Shown here in pieces: positions 41,515-56,418 of a DNA stretch of 64,000 nt. The stretch's first letter is position 1. The number at the start of each line of letters is the position of its first letter. Position numbers and translations under genes: made by a program. Under the pieces are notes generated by a model, which ran no database searches, was not told the origin of the DNA, and saw only the letters and a list, made by a program, of their open reading frames with translations. The DNA is from Kibdelosporangium banguiense (GTDB lineage Bacteria > Actinomycetota > Actinomycetes > Mycobacteriales > Pseudonocardiaceae): positions 5,655,203-5,719,202 of the forward strand of contig NZ_JAGINW010000001.1 in assembly GCF_017876405.1 (NCBI RefSeq). The letters are read 5' to 3'.

Positions 41515-44225
41515 ATCAGTCTTGTCAGCTCCACGCGGGATCGAACGCCCAGTTTGGCGAAGATGTTGCGCATGTGGTGGTCCACCGTCCGGGTGCTGAT
41601 CAGCATCCGGACGGCCACTTCCCGGTTCGTCGCGCCTTCGGCCACCAGTTGGGCGATACGGATCTGGTGCGGCGTCAGCGTCCCGACGGTCTGGGCATCG
41701 CGGGGCAGGACCTGGTGCCCGGCGGCGCGTAGTTCGGCGGCGGCCTGCTCGGCCCATGGCCGGGCGTCGAATCGCTCGAATGTGGACAGTGCGTCGTGCA
41801 GGACTTCTCTGGCTGCCTTGGGTTTTCGCCTGCGGCGCAGGTACTGGCCGAAGAGCAGCCGGGTACGGGCCAGGTCGAATTCGCCGGTACCCAGTACGTG
41901 GTGCTCCACTGCGGCACGGAAGTGCGCTTCGGCTTCGTCGGTGTTGTCGGTGAGCAACGCGTGGCACCGGGCCGAGAGCGCCAGCCAGTGCGGGCTGCCG
42001 GTACTGCCGGCCCAGGAGTCGTAAACCTTGAACGCCTCGACGGCGAGCGTCCGCCGCCCGCACCGGACGGCGGCTTCGACGAGGTGTGGTGTGGCCGCGA
42101 CCTGCACGGTGAGATGTCCGCTGCCGCTGCGATCGGTGATCATTGCCTGCAGGCGCGTGACCACGTCCGGGTATCGCCCGTCGGCCAGGTCGAGCGCGGC
42201 CAGTGCCCAGTTGCCGAATGCTTTCGCGCGGCCGATGCCGTCGCCGGTCAGATGGGCCGCGGTCTCCTGCAGGCGTAGGAGGCAGCTCTCCCGGTCGCCG
42301 GTCATCGCGGCGAGTACCGCGAGCAGGGCCAGGTAGTTGCCGGCCAGGTTGTCCTGCCCGCTCTCGCGGGCCAGCCGGAGCCCTTCCAGCCCGGCTGTCG
42401 CGTTGTCGTAGCGGCCGAGCGCGAACTCTGCCAGCGTGGCGGCCTCCATCGCCTGGGGGAGCGCCGACACGTCGCCGTCCGCCTTCGCGGTCCGGATCGC
42501 ACGAGTGGCCAGCCGGAGTGCCTGCGCCTCGGAGCCCCGGAAGATCGCGACCATGCTGGTCCGGGTCAGCGTGTCGGTGTCGTCGAGGGTGGGAACAAGG
42601 TCGAACAGCCGTCGTGACGGGCCAACCGCCCGGCTGTGGTCGCCACGGAAGGTCGCTGACAGCGTGGCGAAGTGGTCGAACATCGACTGGACGACAGCAG
42701 GCTCGTCCGGGCGTCGCAGTGCCAGCGCCTGCCGTGCGATCTCGGGATAGCGGGAGTAACCGCCAGACAGGCACAAAGCCTCGCCTGCACGCATGAACGC
42801 GCCCAGGGCGAGGTACCGGTCGCGAGTCGCCAGATCGTCGGCTGCCGCCAGGAGCGTGCGACGGGCCGTGTCGGGCAAGCCGGCCCGCAGTTCGATCTCA
42901 CCGGCCAGAACCTTGGACTGTGCCCGGACAGCTACGGAAACCACCATCGTGGGGACACGGCGGACCAATGTCCGTGCCCGGTTCGGTTCACCCGCGCGCC
43001 ACGCGTGCCGGGCCGCGGCGATCAGTCTGGTGGCGGCCGTGTCCGCGTCGCTGGTCAGATCCGCGGCCCGTTCCAGTGCCTGTGACCAGGTGGCGTGATC
43101 CGGTGCAGGCTCGGCCGCGGCCCGTTCCAGTTCGGCGGCGAGCTGGTCGTCGGGACCATTCGCCGCGGCGGCGCGGTGCAGAACATGCCGCAGCGGTTGC
43201 CTTCTGGGGTCCACGGCCTGAGCGAGGCATTGGTGAGCCGCTGTGCGCTGGGCGAGCGGTGCCTCGTGGTACGCGACTGCGCGGAGCAGCGGCTGCGGGA
43301 ACACCACGGTCGTGCCCTCGGCGCGAACCAGCCCGGCGGACTCCGCAGGCTCCAGAGCCGCGATGTCCACGCCGCTCACGGCCGCCGCCCGAAGCAGGGT
43401 GTCCACATCGGACTGATCATCGATGGCTGCCAGCAGGACCAGCCATCGGGTGTCGGCCGGCAGCCGGTCCAGCCGGGCCCGGTACGCGCGGCGTAAACCG
43501 CTGTGCGGGGCCAGCACTTGTGGCGCTGGCAGGTCTCCCCGGAGCTGGCCGGGCGTCAGCGATTCGGCCAGCTCCATCAGTGCTCGCGGATTGCCTTTCG
43601 CCGATTCGGCCACAACCGTGCGCACACCCGGATCGGGCACGGTGGTCCGGATGATTTCACGGCTCGCCTCCTGGCTGAGTGCCGCGAGCCGATGTGCGGG
43701 AATGCCGGGCATTGTTCTGCCGGTTTCGTCGCAATAGGCAAGAAGTATCCCGATACGCTCGCCCTGTATCCGTCTGGCGACAAAGGACAATACGTCGAGC
43801 GACGGTTCGTCCAGCCAGTGCGCGTCGTCCACGGCACACAGCAGTGGGCGTTCCCGCGCCGCTCGGCGAAACAGCCGAAGCACTTGGGCCGACAGGGCGA
43901 GCCCACCGTCCGCCCCGCCTTCCAGGGCCTGCGTGATCCGCAGAGCCTCAGCGGATACCTGCTCTGGCATGGCATCGAGCAGGTGATGCAGTGCGGCGAA
44001 CCGGACGCCTGCGGCTGCCTCGTGCCCGGCGATGGAGAGAACGGTGAAGCCGGTCGCCCCGGTGACGGCGAACCGGACGAGCGCGGTCTTCCCGATACCC
44101 ATGTCCCCGTGGAATGCCAGCGCTCCGCCTGCTGCATGGGCAATACCGGACAGCAGCGCGGTGAGCCTTTCGCATTCCCGTTGCCTGCCAGGCAACGGAA
44201 TTCTCTGCGGCGATGCAGACAACAC
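41508..44225 (-). CDS. LAL-type LuxR regulator with AAA ATPase domain
   Basis: This 905-residue protein starts at GTG 44223-44225. It is a large ATP-binding regulator of the LuxR family: N-terminal Walker A FHGDMGIGKTALVRF (about residues 39-53) and Walker B LLCAVDDAHWLDEPS, a long TPR-like middle (LATRAIRTAKADGDVSA), and a C-terminal helix-turn-helix (LTPHQIRIAQLVAEGATNRE, STRTVDHHMRNIFAKLGVRS). Such regulators often control secondary metabolism or carbohydrate use. Its neighbours are a polyester hydrolase and the acyl-CoA carboxylase; the target is not evident. Confidence 0.92.
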   Translation of the reverse strand: MLSASPQRIPLPGRQRECERLTALLSGIAHAAGGALAFHGDMGIGKTALVRFAVTGATGFTVLSIAGHEAAAGVRFAALHHLLDAMPEQVSAEALRITQALEGGADGGLALSAQVLRLFRRAARERPLLCAVDDAHWLDEPSLDVLSFVARRIQGERIGILLAYCDETGRTMPGIPAHRLAALSQEASREIIRTTVPDPGVRTVVAESAKGNPRALMELAESLTPGQLRGDLPAPQVLAPHSGLRRAYRARLDRLPADTRWLVLLAAIDDQSDVDTLLRAAAVSGVDIAALEPAESAGLVRAEGTTVVFPQPLLRAVAYHEAPLAQRTAAHQCLAQAVDPRRQPLRHVLHRAAAANGPDDQLAAELERAAAEPAPDHATWSQALERAADLTSDADTAATRLIAAARHAWRAGEPNRARTLVRRVPTMVVSVAVRAQSKVLAGEIELRAGLPDTARRTLLAAADDLATRDRYLALGAFMRAGEALCLSGGYSRYPEIARQALALRRPDEPAVVQSMFDHFATLSATFRGDHSRAVGPSRRLFDLVPTLDDTDTLTRTSMVAIFRGSEAQALRLATRAIRTAKADGDVSALPQAMEAATLAEFALGRYDNATAGLEGLRLARESGQDNLAGNYLALLAVLAAMTGDRESCLLRLQETAAHLTGDGIGRAKAFGNWALAALDLADGRYPDVVTRLQAMITDRSGSGHLTVQVAATPHLVEAAVRCGRRTLAVEAFKVYDSWAGSTGSPHWLALSARCHALLTDNTDEAEAHFRAAVEHHVLGTGEFDLARTRLLFGQYLRRRRKPKAAREVLHDALSTFERFDARPWAEQAAAELRAAGHQVLPRDAQTVGTLTPHQIRIAQLVAEGATNREVAVRMLISTRTVDHHMRNIFAKLGVRSRVELTRLMA

Positions 44226-44324
44226 AGCAAAAGCGTACCCACGCCGAATGGCTATCGGAAGCGACTGTGAGAACCGTGAGGCATTGCCAAAGCCGTTTCG
44301 TGCGAGCGTGACAAATAAAACGAA

Positions 44325-44355
44325 AACCGGCCGCGCCCAAGGGCCACGGCCGGTT
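44325..44355 (-). terminator. Intrinsic terminator of the carboxylase gene
   Basis: On the minus strand, a stem AACCGGCCG...CGGCCGGTT with an inner GCCC/GGGC pairing is followed by TTCGTTTTATTT. A stem with a real T-tract makes this the clearest rho-independent terminator in the window. It lies 16 bases beyond the carboxylase stop. Confidence 0.85.
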
Positions 44356-44371
44356 CCGGTGGGAGCGGTGG

Positions 44372-49858
<5,487 letters not shown>

Positions 49859-49997
49859 CGGCTGAGCCTCCAAGTACCCACAACACAGAAGGCGACGTCC
49901 GGATCTCGGAGCGCCGCCTGACACATACCTGACTACCCTGCTGGATTACCGGTGGGTACAGCTATGTGCCGAACCGCGCGTGCCGGAGCCACTGCAT

Positions 49998-50012
49998 TGT
50001 AGGTTCCCTACA
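49998..50012. promoter_or_regulatory. Short palindrome in the carboxylase/50139 divergent region
   Basis: TGTAGG, 3 bases, CCTACA forms a perfect inverted repeat in the 280-base divergent region (49859-50138). The position fits an operator for either gene. Nothing else stands out in the region. Confidence 0.35.
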
Positions 50013-50138
50013 AAAGGCGACCCAGGCCACACCGTGCGGCAGGCGAATCGCGCAAGGTCTGCCACAAACAGTGCTCTGCGTAGGCCGATTTTTACCAAAC
50101 GCCTGATCAGTTCGTAGGGATCTTGTAACTTCCTGCCG

Positions 50139-51029
50139 GTGGACAACCTGACGGCCGGCCAGCACGAACGCGTACGCAACCTGATCCGGCGCAGCCCGGC
50201 GTTCATCGGCAGGAGAGTCGTGGTCCATGAGGACAGGGTGCAGGTCCTCGCGCCCGACGAGCTCGAAATCGGGCTCGCCCCGCTGCTCGACGCCGTGACC
50301 GACGCCCCGCCCGACCAGTGGCCGGACCTGATCGACGAGCGCCTGGAGCGGATAGTCAGCGTCCTGACCGGCGGCGCGCCGGAGCTCGACGGTCCGACGG
50401 AGTTGTTACTCGACCGCATCTACGTACGCCTGCGCCCAGTCGAAGGCAGCCCGGTGGAGTGGTGGACCTACGCACGGGAGATCGCGCCCGGCCTGCTCGT
50501 CGTGTTCGCGCTCGACCATCCAGACCTCATGAGCATCCTCAACGACGCCCAGGTCCAGCGCCACGGCATCGACACCCTCTACGACGCAGGCATGGACAAC
50601 CTGTGCGGACAGCTGCCGGACTCGTACAACGTCAGCGACGACGGCGTGTATGTCCTCAGGGGCAACGACTACACAGCCTCGCTGGTGCTGGTCATGCCCT
50701 GGGTGGTCGAGGCCACGACCGGTGCCCCCGACTTCCCGTACGGCGTGCTTGTCGCAATGCCCAACCACGGCACGCTGATCTTCCACATCATCCGCGACGC
50801 CCCCGGAGCCCAGTTCGCGGTGGGCGAGATCGCACGGCTCGCCGACGCCTACTACGAGGAGATCCCCGGCGGCCCCGCCCTGCTCACCCCAGCCGTGCAC
50901 TGGTGGCGCCCCGGTGCCGGATTCCTCGAGCCAATCGCCCACGCAGGCCCCCAGAACGACGTCATCGGCGAGGACACCGTCACCTACTACCCAGCCGATT
51001 TCACCGAACTGCTGACGGAATTGCGCTGA
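50139..51029 (+). CDS. Uncharacterised cytoplasmic protein, DUF1444-like
   Basis: This 296-residue protein starts at GTG 50139. It has no signal peptide or membrane segment. The sequence is rich in acidic residues with patterns such as LIDERLERIVSVLTGG, IYVRLRPVEGSPVEWW and GVLVAMPNHGTLIFHII, which suggest a two-domain alpha/beta fold like DUF1444 proteins. I recognise no catalytic motif and infer no function. Its stop abuts the convergent glpK-HHE stop by one base. Confidence 0.55.
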   Translation: MDNLTAGQHERVRNLIRRSPAFIGRRVVVHEDRVQVLAPDELEIGLAPLLDAVTDAPPDQWPDLIDERLERIVSVLTGGAPELDGPTELLLDRIYVRLRPVEGSPVEWWTYAREIAPGLLVVFALDHPDLMSILNDAQVQRHGIDTLYDAGMDNLCGQLPDSYNVSDDGVYVLRGNDYTASLVLVMPWVVEATTGAPDFPYGVLVAMPNHGTLIFHIIRDAPGAQFAVGEIARLADAYYEEIPGGPALLTPAVHWWRPGAGFLEPIAHAGPQNDVIGEDTVTYYPADFTELLTELR

Positions 51030-51030
51030 G

Positions 51031-52950
51031 TCAACCGTTTGGTAGGCGGGCCGTCACGCTGTGCGCGACCACTGCCTCAAAACGCTGTACCGGAGTCAGA
51101 TGCCTGCTTTGTTCGGCTTTGAATGCCCGGCCGAGAGCTGTCCGGTCCGAAGGGGACAGTGATTTCCGGAGTTCGTTGAGCAGCGAACGTTCCTCGTCAC
51201 GGATGTGCGCGCTGATCGTTTCCTCCAGCGCGAGCAGGTCCTGTTCGGACAAGGAGACAAGGTCGGCGCTGATCTCGGTTCGCCGATGCAGAACTCGTTC
51301 GGTGGCGGTGAAGTGCGCGGTGAGCATGGCCGAGAGCTCGGCGAGCACCTTGGCCCGGTCGGCGTCCTCGTTGCGCAGCTCCCGCAGAAGGTGCTCGATG
51401 CGGCGGTGGTCGTCGAGGATGACCTCGATCAGATCCGTCCCGGCCGGGCGGCGGGAACCAGAGGCGGGACGCATCCAGCCGAAGGTCAGCTCCACTGCCT
51501 GACGCCAGTGGGCGTACTCGGTGTCCCGACGCGCCGGGGACATGGCGGGCTGCCATTGGCCGGCCCGGTGCCAGTTGCGTCGCAGGCCTTCCAGGTCCGG
51601 CCAGTACCCCACCGACAGACCGGCTGCGTAGGCCGCGCCGAGCGAGACGGTCTCGGCCACCATCGGGCGGACCACCGGCACATCGAGGACGTCCGCGATG
51701 AACTGCATGAGCAGGTTGTCCGCGGTCATGCCGCCGTCGACCTTGAGCGTGGACAGCGCCAGGCCCGAGTCGGCGTTCATCGCGTCGACCACCTCGCGGG
51801 TCTGCCAGCCGGTCGCCTCCAGGACCGCGCGGGCCAAGTGCCCCTTGGTGATGTACGACGTGAGACCGGCGATCACACCACGGGCCTCGCTGTGCCAATG
51901 TGGCGCGAACAGCCCGGAGAACGCGGGCACGATGTAACAGCCGCCGTTGTCCTCCACTGTCCGGGCAAGGGTTTCGATCTCCGGGGCGCTGCTGATCAGC
52001 TCCAGGCCGTCCCGGAACCACTGCACGAGCGAGCCGGTCACCGCGATCGAGCCTTCCAGCGCGTACACCGCGGGCTCGTCGCCGATCTTGAACCCGACCG
52101 TGGTCAGCATTCCGTGGGTGCTCAGCACCAGGTTCTGGCCGGTGTTGAGCAGCAGGAAACTGCCTGTGCCGTAAGTGCATTTCGCCTCGCCGGGGGCGAA
52201 ACAGGTCTGGCCGAACAACGCCGCCTGCTGGTCGCCGAGCGCCGCCGCGATCCGGATCCCGGGCACCACAGTGGCCGTGGTGCCGTAGACCTCTGTGGAC
52301 GACCGGATCTCGGGCAGCATCGCGTGCGGGATGTCGAAGAACGCCAGCAACTGCGGATCCCACGCCAGGGTGCGCAGGTTCATCAGCATGGTCCGGCTGG
52401 CGTTGGTGACATCGGTGATGTGCAGGCCGCCGGTGAGGTTCCAGATCAGCCAGCTCTCGATCGTGCCGAACAGCACCTCGCCACGTTCGGCCCGTTCCTG
52501 CAGCCCAGGCGTCTGGTCCAGCAGCCAACGGATCTTGGGCGCGGAGAAGTACGTCGCCAACGGCAGGCCACACAGTTCGCGAACGCGCTTCGCGCCGGGC
52601 TCCTTCTCAAGCTGTTCGATCATGCCGTCCGTGCGCGTGTCCTGCCAGACGATCGCGCGGCCGACCGGCACTCCCGTTCGCCGGTCCCACAACACGGTGG
52701 TTTCACGCTGGTTGGCAATCCCCAGCCCGACCACCTGCTCCGCACTCGCCCCAGCCTGCGCCAGTGCTTCGGGAACAATCTTGCTGAGATTGCGCCAGAT
52801 CTCGGTCGCGTCGTGCTCCACCCAGCCAGGCCGAGGGAAATGCTGCTGGTGCTCCCGCTGAACCACGGACACCAATCGCCCTCGCGCATCGAACAGAATG
52901 CACCGAGTCGACGTAGTGCCCTGATCAATCGACATCACATAGCGCTGCAT
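51031..52950 (-). CDS. glpK: Glycerol kinase fused to a C-terminal hemerythrin-like (HHE) domain
   Basis: This 639-residue protein starts at ATG 52948-52950. Residues 1-500 are a complete FGGY glycerol kinase (MSIDQGTTSTRCILFD, VGLGIANQRETTVLWDR, IVWQDTRTD, VAALEGSIAVTG-like segment, KVDGGMTADNLLMQFIADVL). An extra domain follows from about residue 506: EVILDDHRRIEHLLREL, MLTAHFTATERVL, ISAHIRDEERSLLNEL, the His and Glu spacing of a four-helix hemerythrin/HHE domain that could bind a di-iron site. The frame is continuous across the junction. A normal-length glycerol kinase is encoded at 54904, so this copy may have a specialised, iron- or oxygen-sensitive role. Confidence 0.85.
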   Translation of the reverse strand: MQRYVMSIDQGTTSTRCILFDARGRLVSVVQREHQQHFPRPGWVEHDATEIWRNLSKIVPEALAQAGASAEQVVGLGIANQRETTVLWDRRTGVPVGRAIVWQDTRTDGMIEQLEKEPGAKRVRELCGLPLATYFSAPKIRWLLDQTPGLQERAERGEVLFGTIESWLIWNLTGGLHITDVTNASRTMLMNLRTLAWDPQLLAFFDIPHAMLPEIRSSTEVYGTTATVVPGIRIAAALGDQQAALFGQTCFAPGEAKCTYGTGSFLLLNTGQNLVLSTHGMLTTVGFKIGDEPAVYALEGSIAVTGSLVQWFRDGLELISSAPEIETLARTVEDNGGCYIVPAFSGLFAPHWHSEARGVIAGLTSYITKGHLARAVLEATGWQTREVVDAMNADSGLALSTLKVDGGMTADNLLMQFIADVLDVPVVRPMVAETVSLGAAYAAGLSVGYWPDLEGLRRNWHRAGQWQPAMSPARRDTEYAHWRQAVELTFGWMRPASGSRRPAGTDLIEVILDDHRRIEHLLRELRNEDADRAKVLAELSAMLTAHFTATERVLHRRTEISADLVSLSEQDLLALEETISAHIRDEERSLLNELRKSLSPSDRTALGRAFKAEQSRHLTPVQRFEAVVAHSVTARLPNG

Positions 52951-52959
52951 GTCACCACC

Positions 52960-53130
52960 GTGTTGGACTGCCCTCGCTTCGCTCGGGCGGGCTTGGTCGC
53001 CAAAGCCGGCCATTTCCACCCCACCCCACGCAACCGGCTTCTTCGCTCGGGGCTCGCCGCCGCTGTGGGCGGGGCGATGCCGGGCGTGTTGCGGTGCGTA
53101 AATGACCAGCGCGACCAAGCCGGAGACTCA
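52960..53130. repeat. Intergenic repeat copy 1 (between the IclR gene and glpK-HHE)
   Basis: Shares long blocks with 58112-58310: GTCGCCAAAGCCGG near the left end, CCCCACGCAACCG in the middle, and GGGCGTGTTGCG plus GCGTAAATGACCAGCGCGAC at the right end. The ends are partly complementary to each other (GGCTTxGTCGC against GCGACxAAGCC). It has no coding capacity of its own; it resembles a miniature, palindrome-ended intergenic element. Confidence 0.7.
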
Positions 53131-53139
53131 GTCATCGAC

Positions 53140-53907
53140 TCACCACCGTGAAGCTCCGAGATCTCGTGAAACTGCGCGTGCGGCGTCGCGGACAAAGCCG
53201 AGCAAGCTTGGTTTGGGGCTGCCGTCCGGGTCGCAGAGGCGTTCCACCGCGCCGGAGATTCCCATCGCGCCGACGACTATGCCGCCGTGACCCCTGATCG
53301 GGGCCGCGATCCCGGCCTCGCCGGGGGTCATCTCGCCGAGTTCGCTCGCCCAGCCCGCTTCCCGGACCTTGGCCAGCGCACGTTTGACCGCTGTGGGCGA
53401 CGCCAGGGTGCGCCGGGTGTAGGCCTCCAGTTCGCCGCCGCGCAACGATGCCACGAGGGTCACGTCGAAGGCCAGCAGGACTTTGCCGAGTGCGGTCGCG
53501 TGCAATGGCAGCATTGCACCGACGTCGAGAGTCTGCAGGGAGTCGTCCGGCCGGAAGACGTGGTGCACCACGAGCACCCGGCCTTCCAACGGCGCTCCGA
53601 TCCGGACGGCTTCGCCGCTGCGCGCCGCGAGTGCGTCGGCCCAGTTGATGGCCCGTGAGCGCAGCTCGTTGACGTCGAGGTAGCTGGTGCCGAGGTGCAG
53701 CAGGGCCGCGCCGAGCTGGTACTTGCCGGTGTCCCGGTCCTGCTCGACGAACCCGACGCCCTGCAGGGTGCGCAGGATGCCGTGCGCGGTGCCCTTGGCC
53801 AGCTCCAGCGACTCCGCGATCTCACCCACGCCGAGCCGGCCGGAGCCGCGGGCCAGCAGCCGCAGGATCGCCGCGGCTCGTTCGATCGACTGGATGGGAC
53901 CCGGCAC
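53140..53907 (-). CDS. IclR-family regulator (GylR-like) of glycerol genes
   Basis: This 255-residue protein starts at GTG 53905-53907. The N-terminal helix-turn-helix reads IQSIERAAAILRLLARGSGR, then IAESLELAKGTAHGILRTLQ; the C-terminal effector domain has ATALGKVLLAF and EAGIAAPIRGHGGIVVGAMG. It is divergent from glpF-glpK-glpD, with two palindromes between. In Streptomyces the homologous GylR represses the glycerol operon and itself; the same is inferred here. The glpK-HHE gene lies downstream on the same strand, after an intergenic repeat. Confidence 0.9.
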   Translation of the reverse strand: MPGPIQSIERAAAILRLLARGSGRLGVGEIAESLELAKGTAHGILRTLQGVGFVEQDRDTGKYQLGAALLHLGTSYLDVNELRSRAINWADALAARSGEAVRIGAPLEGRVLVVHHVFRPDDSLQTLDVGAMLPLHATALGKVLLAFDVTLVASLRGGELEAYTRRTLASPTAVKRALAKVREAGWASELGEMTPGEAGIAAPIRGHGGIVVGAMGISGAVERLCDPDGSPKPSLLGFVRDAARAVSRDLGASRW

Positions 53908-53935
53908 GCCGCGACCCTAACTCCACCGGCTGTGA

Positions 53936-53950
53936 TTCGACAATGTCGAA
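53936..53950. promoter_or_regulatory. IclR/GylR-type operator 1
   Basis: TTCGACAATGTCGAA is a near-perfect 15-base palindrome in the iclR/glpF divergent promoter region. An almost identical copy begins 30 bases later (53966), three helical turns away, so both sites face the same side of DNA. It is a likely repressor binding site. Confidence 0.78.
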
Positions 53951-53965
53951 CAGCCTCCGCGAGCG

Positions 53966-53980
53966 TTCGACAATGTCGAC
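53966..53980. promoter_or_regulatory. IclR/GylR-type operator 2
   Basis: TTCGACAATGTCGAC differs from operator 1 only at the last base. It lies 82 bases upstream of the glpF start. The two sites probably bind two dimers cooperatively. Confidence 0.75.
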
Positions 53981-54061
53981 CTCACCTCGTTGACCTGGTC
54001 TTTCCACGATCTTAACGTTCGCTCCGCCAGGGGAACCGGGTGTCCTTTGTGGAGGAAAGCA

Positions 54062-54889
54062 ATGGTGCGAAACCTCAGGGCCCGCGGGCTCGGCGGCGAG
54101 ATGGCCGCCGAGTTCGTGGGTACGATGATCCTCATCCTGTTCGGGTGCGGGGTGGTGGCCCAGGTCGTGGCCGCCGGGATCGGTGATCACGACAGCATCG
54201 CCTGGGCCTGGGGGCTGGGCGTCACGCTGGGCGTGTACGTCGCCGCCAAGATCAGCGGAGCCCATCTCAACCCCGCGGTGACGGTCGCTCTGGCGGTGTT
54301 CAAAGGCTTCTCGTGGCGCAAGGTCGCGCCCTACGCCCTGGCCCAGACCGCCGGCGCCTTCCTGGCCGCGATGCTGGTGCGCTGGAACTACACCGAGGTG
54401 CTCAACGCCAAGGACCCCGGGCTGACGATCAAGACCCAGGGCGTGTTCTCGACGTTGCCGGGTAACGGCACGCTTCCGGTCGGTGACTGGGGTGCCTTCC
54501 GCGACCAGATCATCGGCACCGCGATCCTGGTCCTGGTCATCTTCGCCATCACCGACCTGCGCAACTCCTCGCCGCTGGCCAACATGACCCCGCTGCTCGT
54601 GGGGCTCTCCGTGGTCGCGATCGGCATGGCCTGGGGTACGAACGCCGGGTACGCCATCAACCCCGCCCGGGACTTCGGGCCGCGGCTGGCGTCCTGGCTC
54701 ACCGGCTACGAGACCGCGTTCACCGACCAGTACGGCTTCCCGTACTGGTGGATACCCGTCGTCGCCCCGGTGATCGGCGGCCTGATCGGCGCCGCGATCT
54801 ACAAGTACTTCATCGAGAAGTTCCTGCCCGCCGAGGACGAAATCCAAGCCGCTCCGGCGCCCGCCAAAGACCTCCAGCCGTCGGCCTGA
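54062..54889 (+). CDS. glpF: Glycerol uptake facilitator (aquaglyceroporin)
   Basis: This 275-residue protein starts at ATG 54062 behind GGAGGAAAGC. It has six membrane segments and the two half-helix NPA signatures, SGAHLNPAVTVAL and GYAINPARDFGPR; the Asp after the second NPAR is typical of glycerol-conducting members. Glycerol enters by diffusion and is trapped by the kinase encoded 14 bases downstream. Confidence 0.95.
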   Translation: MVRNLRARGLGGEMAAEFVGTMILILFGCGVVAQVVAAGIGDHDSIAWAWGLGVTLGVYVAAKISGAHLNPAVTVALAVFKGFSWRKVAPYALAQTAGAFLAAMLVRWNYTEVLNAKDPGLTIKTQGVFSTLPGNGTLPVGDWGAFRDQIIGTAILVLVIFAITDLRNSSPLANMTPLLVGLSVVAIGMAWGTNAGYAINPARDFGPRLASWLTGYETAFTDQYGFPYWWIPVVAPVIGGLIGAAIYKYFIEKFLPAEDEIQAAPAPAKDLQPSA

Positions 54890-54903
54890 GAAGGAGAACC
54901 TCC

Positions 54904-56415
54904 ATGCCGGACTTTGTCGCAGCCGTCGACCAGGGCACCACCAGCACCCGGTTCATGATCTTCGACCACGGTGGCAACGAGATCGCCCGCCACCAGCTCG
55001 AGCACGAGCAGATCATGCCCAAGCCGGGCTGGGTCGAGCACGACCCCACCGAGATCTGGGAACGCACCCGCTCGGTGATCGAATCCACTTTCACCAAGAC
55101 CAATCTGTCCGTGTCCGACCTGGCCGCGCTCGGGATCACCAACCAGCGCGAGACCACTGTGGTGTGGAACCGCCGGACCGGCCGCCCGTACTGCAACGCG
55201 ATCGTGTGGCAGGACACCCGTACCGACCGCATCGCGGCCGAACTGGAGCGCAGCGGCAAGGGCGACGTGATCCGCCGCAAGGCCGGGCTGCCTCCGGCGA
55301 CCTACTTCTCCGGCGGCAAGCTGCAGTGGATCCTGGAGAACATCGAGGGAGTCCGGGCGGACGCGGAGAACGGCGAAGCGCTGTTCGGCACCACCGACAC
55401 CTGGCTGCAGTGGAACCTGACCGGTGGGACGGACGGCGGCCAGCACGTCACCGACCCGACCAACGCCAGCCGCACCATGCTGATGGACCTGGAAACCCTG
55501 GCGTGGGACGACGAACTGCTCTCGTTCTTCGGCATCCCGGCCGCGATGCTGCCGGAGATCAAACCGTCCTCCGGACACTTCGGCACCACCAGGGCCAACG
55601 GCCCGCTGCACGGCGAGGTGGCGATCACCGGCGACCTCGGCGACCAGCAGGCGGCCACCGTCGGCCAGGTCTGTTTCCGGCCCGGCGAAGCCAAGAACAC
55701 TTACGGCACAGGCAACTTCCTGTTGCTCAACACCGGTCACGAGCTGGTGCGTTCCAAGCACGGCCTGCTCACCACCCTGTGCTACCAGTTCGGTAACGAC
55801 AAGCCGGTCTACGCCCTGGAAGGCTCGATCGCGGTCACCGGCTCGGCCGTGCAGTGGCTGCGTGACCAGTTGGGCATCATCAACGGCGCGGCCCAGAGCG
55901 AGACGCTGGCGTCGCAGGTCGCCGACAACGGCGGGATCTATTTCGTGCCAGCGTTCTCAGGCTTGTTCGCGCCGTACTGGCGGTCCGACGCACGTGGCGC
56001 CATCGTCGGACTCACCCGCGCGACGACCAACGCGCACGTGGCCAGGGCGACGCTGGAGGCGATCTGCTACCAGAGCCGGGACGTGGTCGAGGCCATGCAG
56101 AACGACTCCGGCGTGACCCTCGATGTGTTGCGTGTGGACGGTGGCGTGACGGCCAACCAGCTGTGCATGCAGATGCAGGCGGACGTTCTCGGCGTGCCGG
56201 TGTCCAAGCCGGTGGTCGCGGAGACCACCGCGCTCGGTGCCGCCTACGCGGCCGGGCTGGCCGTCGGGTTCTGGAAGTCCACCGATGAGCTGGAACAGAA
56301 CTGGAACGAGGACCGTCGCTGGCAGCCGACGTGGAGCGACGAGCAGCGTGAAGAGGGCTACGCGGGCTGGAAGAAAGCTGTCGGCCGCACGCTCGACTGG
56401 GTCGACGTCAACTAG
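54904..56415 (+). CDS. glpK: Glycerol kinase
   Basis: This 503-residue protein of normal family length starts at ATG 54904 behind AAGGAGAACC. FGGY kinase motifs: AAVDQGTTSTRFMIFD, ALGITNQRETTVVWNRR, AIVWQDTRTDRIA, TYGTGNFLLLNTG, and RVDGGVTANQLCMQMQADVL. It makes sn-glycerol-3-phosphate from glycerol and ATP. It is the second gene of glpF-glpK-glpD, and it lacks the hemerythrin tail of the copy at 51031-52950. Confidence 0.96.
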   Translation: MPDFVAAVDQGTTSTRFMIFDHGGNEIARHQLEHEQIMPKPGWVEHDPTEIWERTRSVIESTFTKTNLSVSDLAALGITNQRETTVVWNRRTGRPYCNAIVWQDTRTDRIAAELERSGKGDVIRRKAGLPPATYFSGGKLQWILENIEGVRADAENGEALFGTTDTWLQWNLTGGTDGGQHVTDPTNASRTMLMDLETLAWDDELLSFFGIPAAMLPEIKPSSGHFGTTRANGPLHGEVAITGDLGDQQAATVGQVCFRPGEAKNTYGTGNFLLLNTGHELVRSKHGLLTTLCYQFGNDKPVYALEGSIAVTGSAVQWLRDQLGIINGAAQSETLASQVADNGGIYFVPAFSGLFAPYWRSDARGAIVGLTRATTNAHVARATLEAICYQSRDVVEAMQNDSGVTLDVLRVDGGVTANQLCMQMQADVLGVPVSKPVVAETTALGAAYAAGLAVGFWKSTDELEQNWNEDRRWQPTWSDEQREEGYAGWKKAVGRTLDWVDVN

Positions 56416-56418
56416 GAG

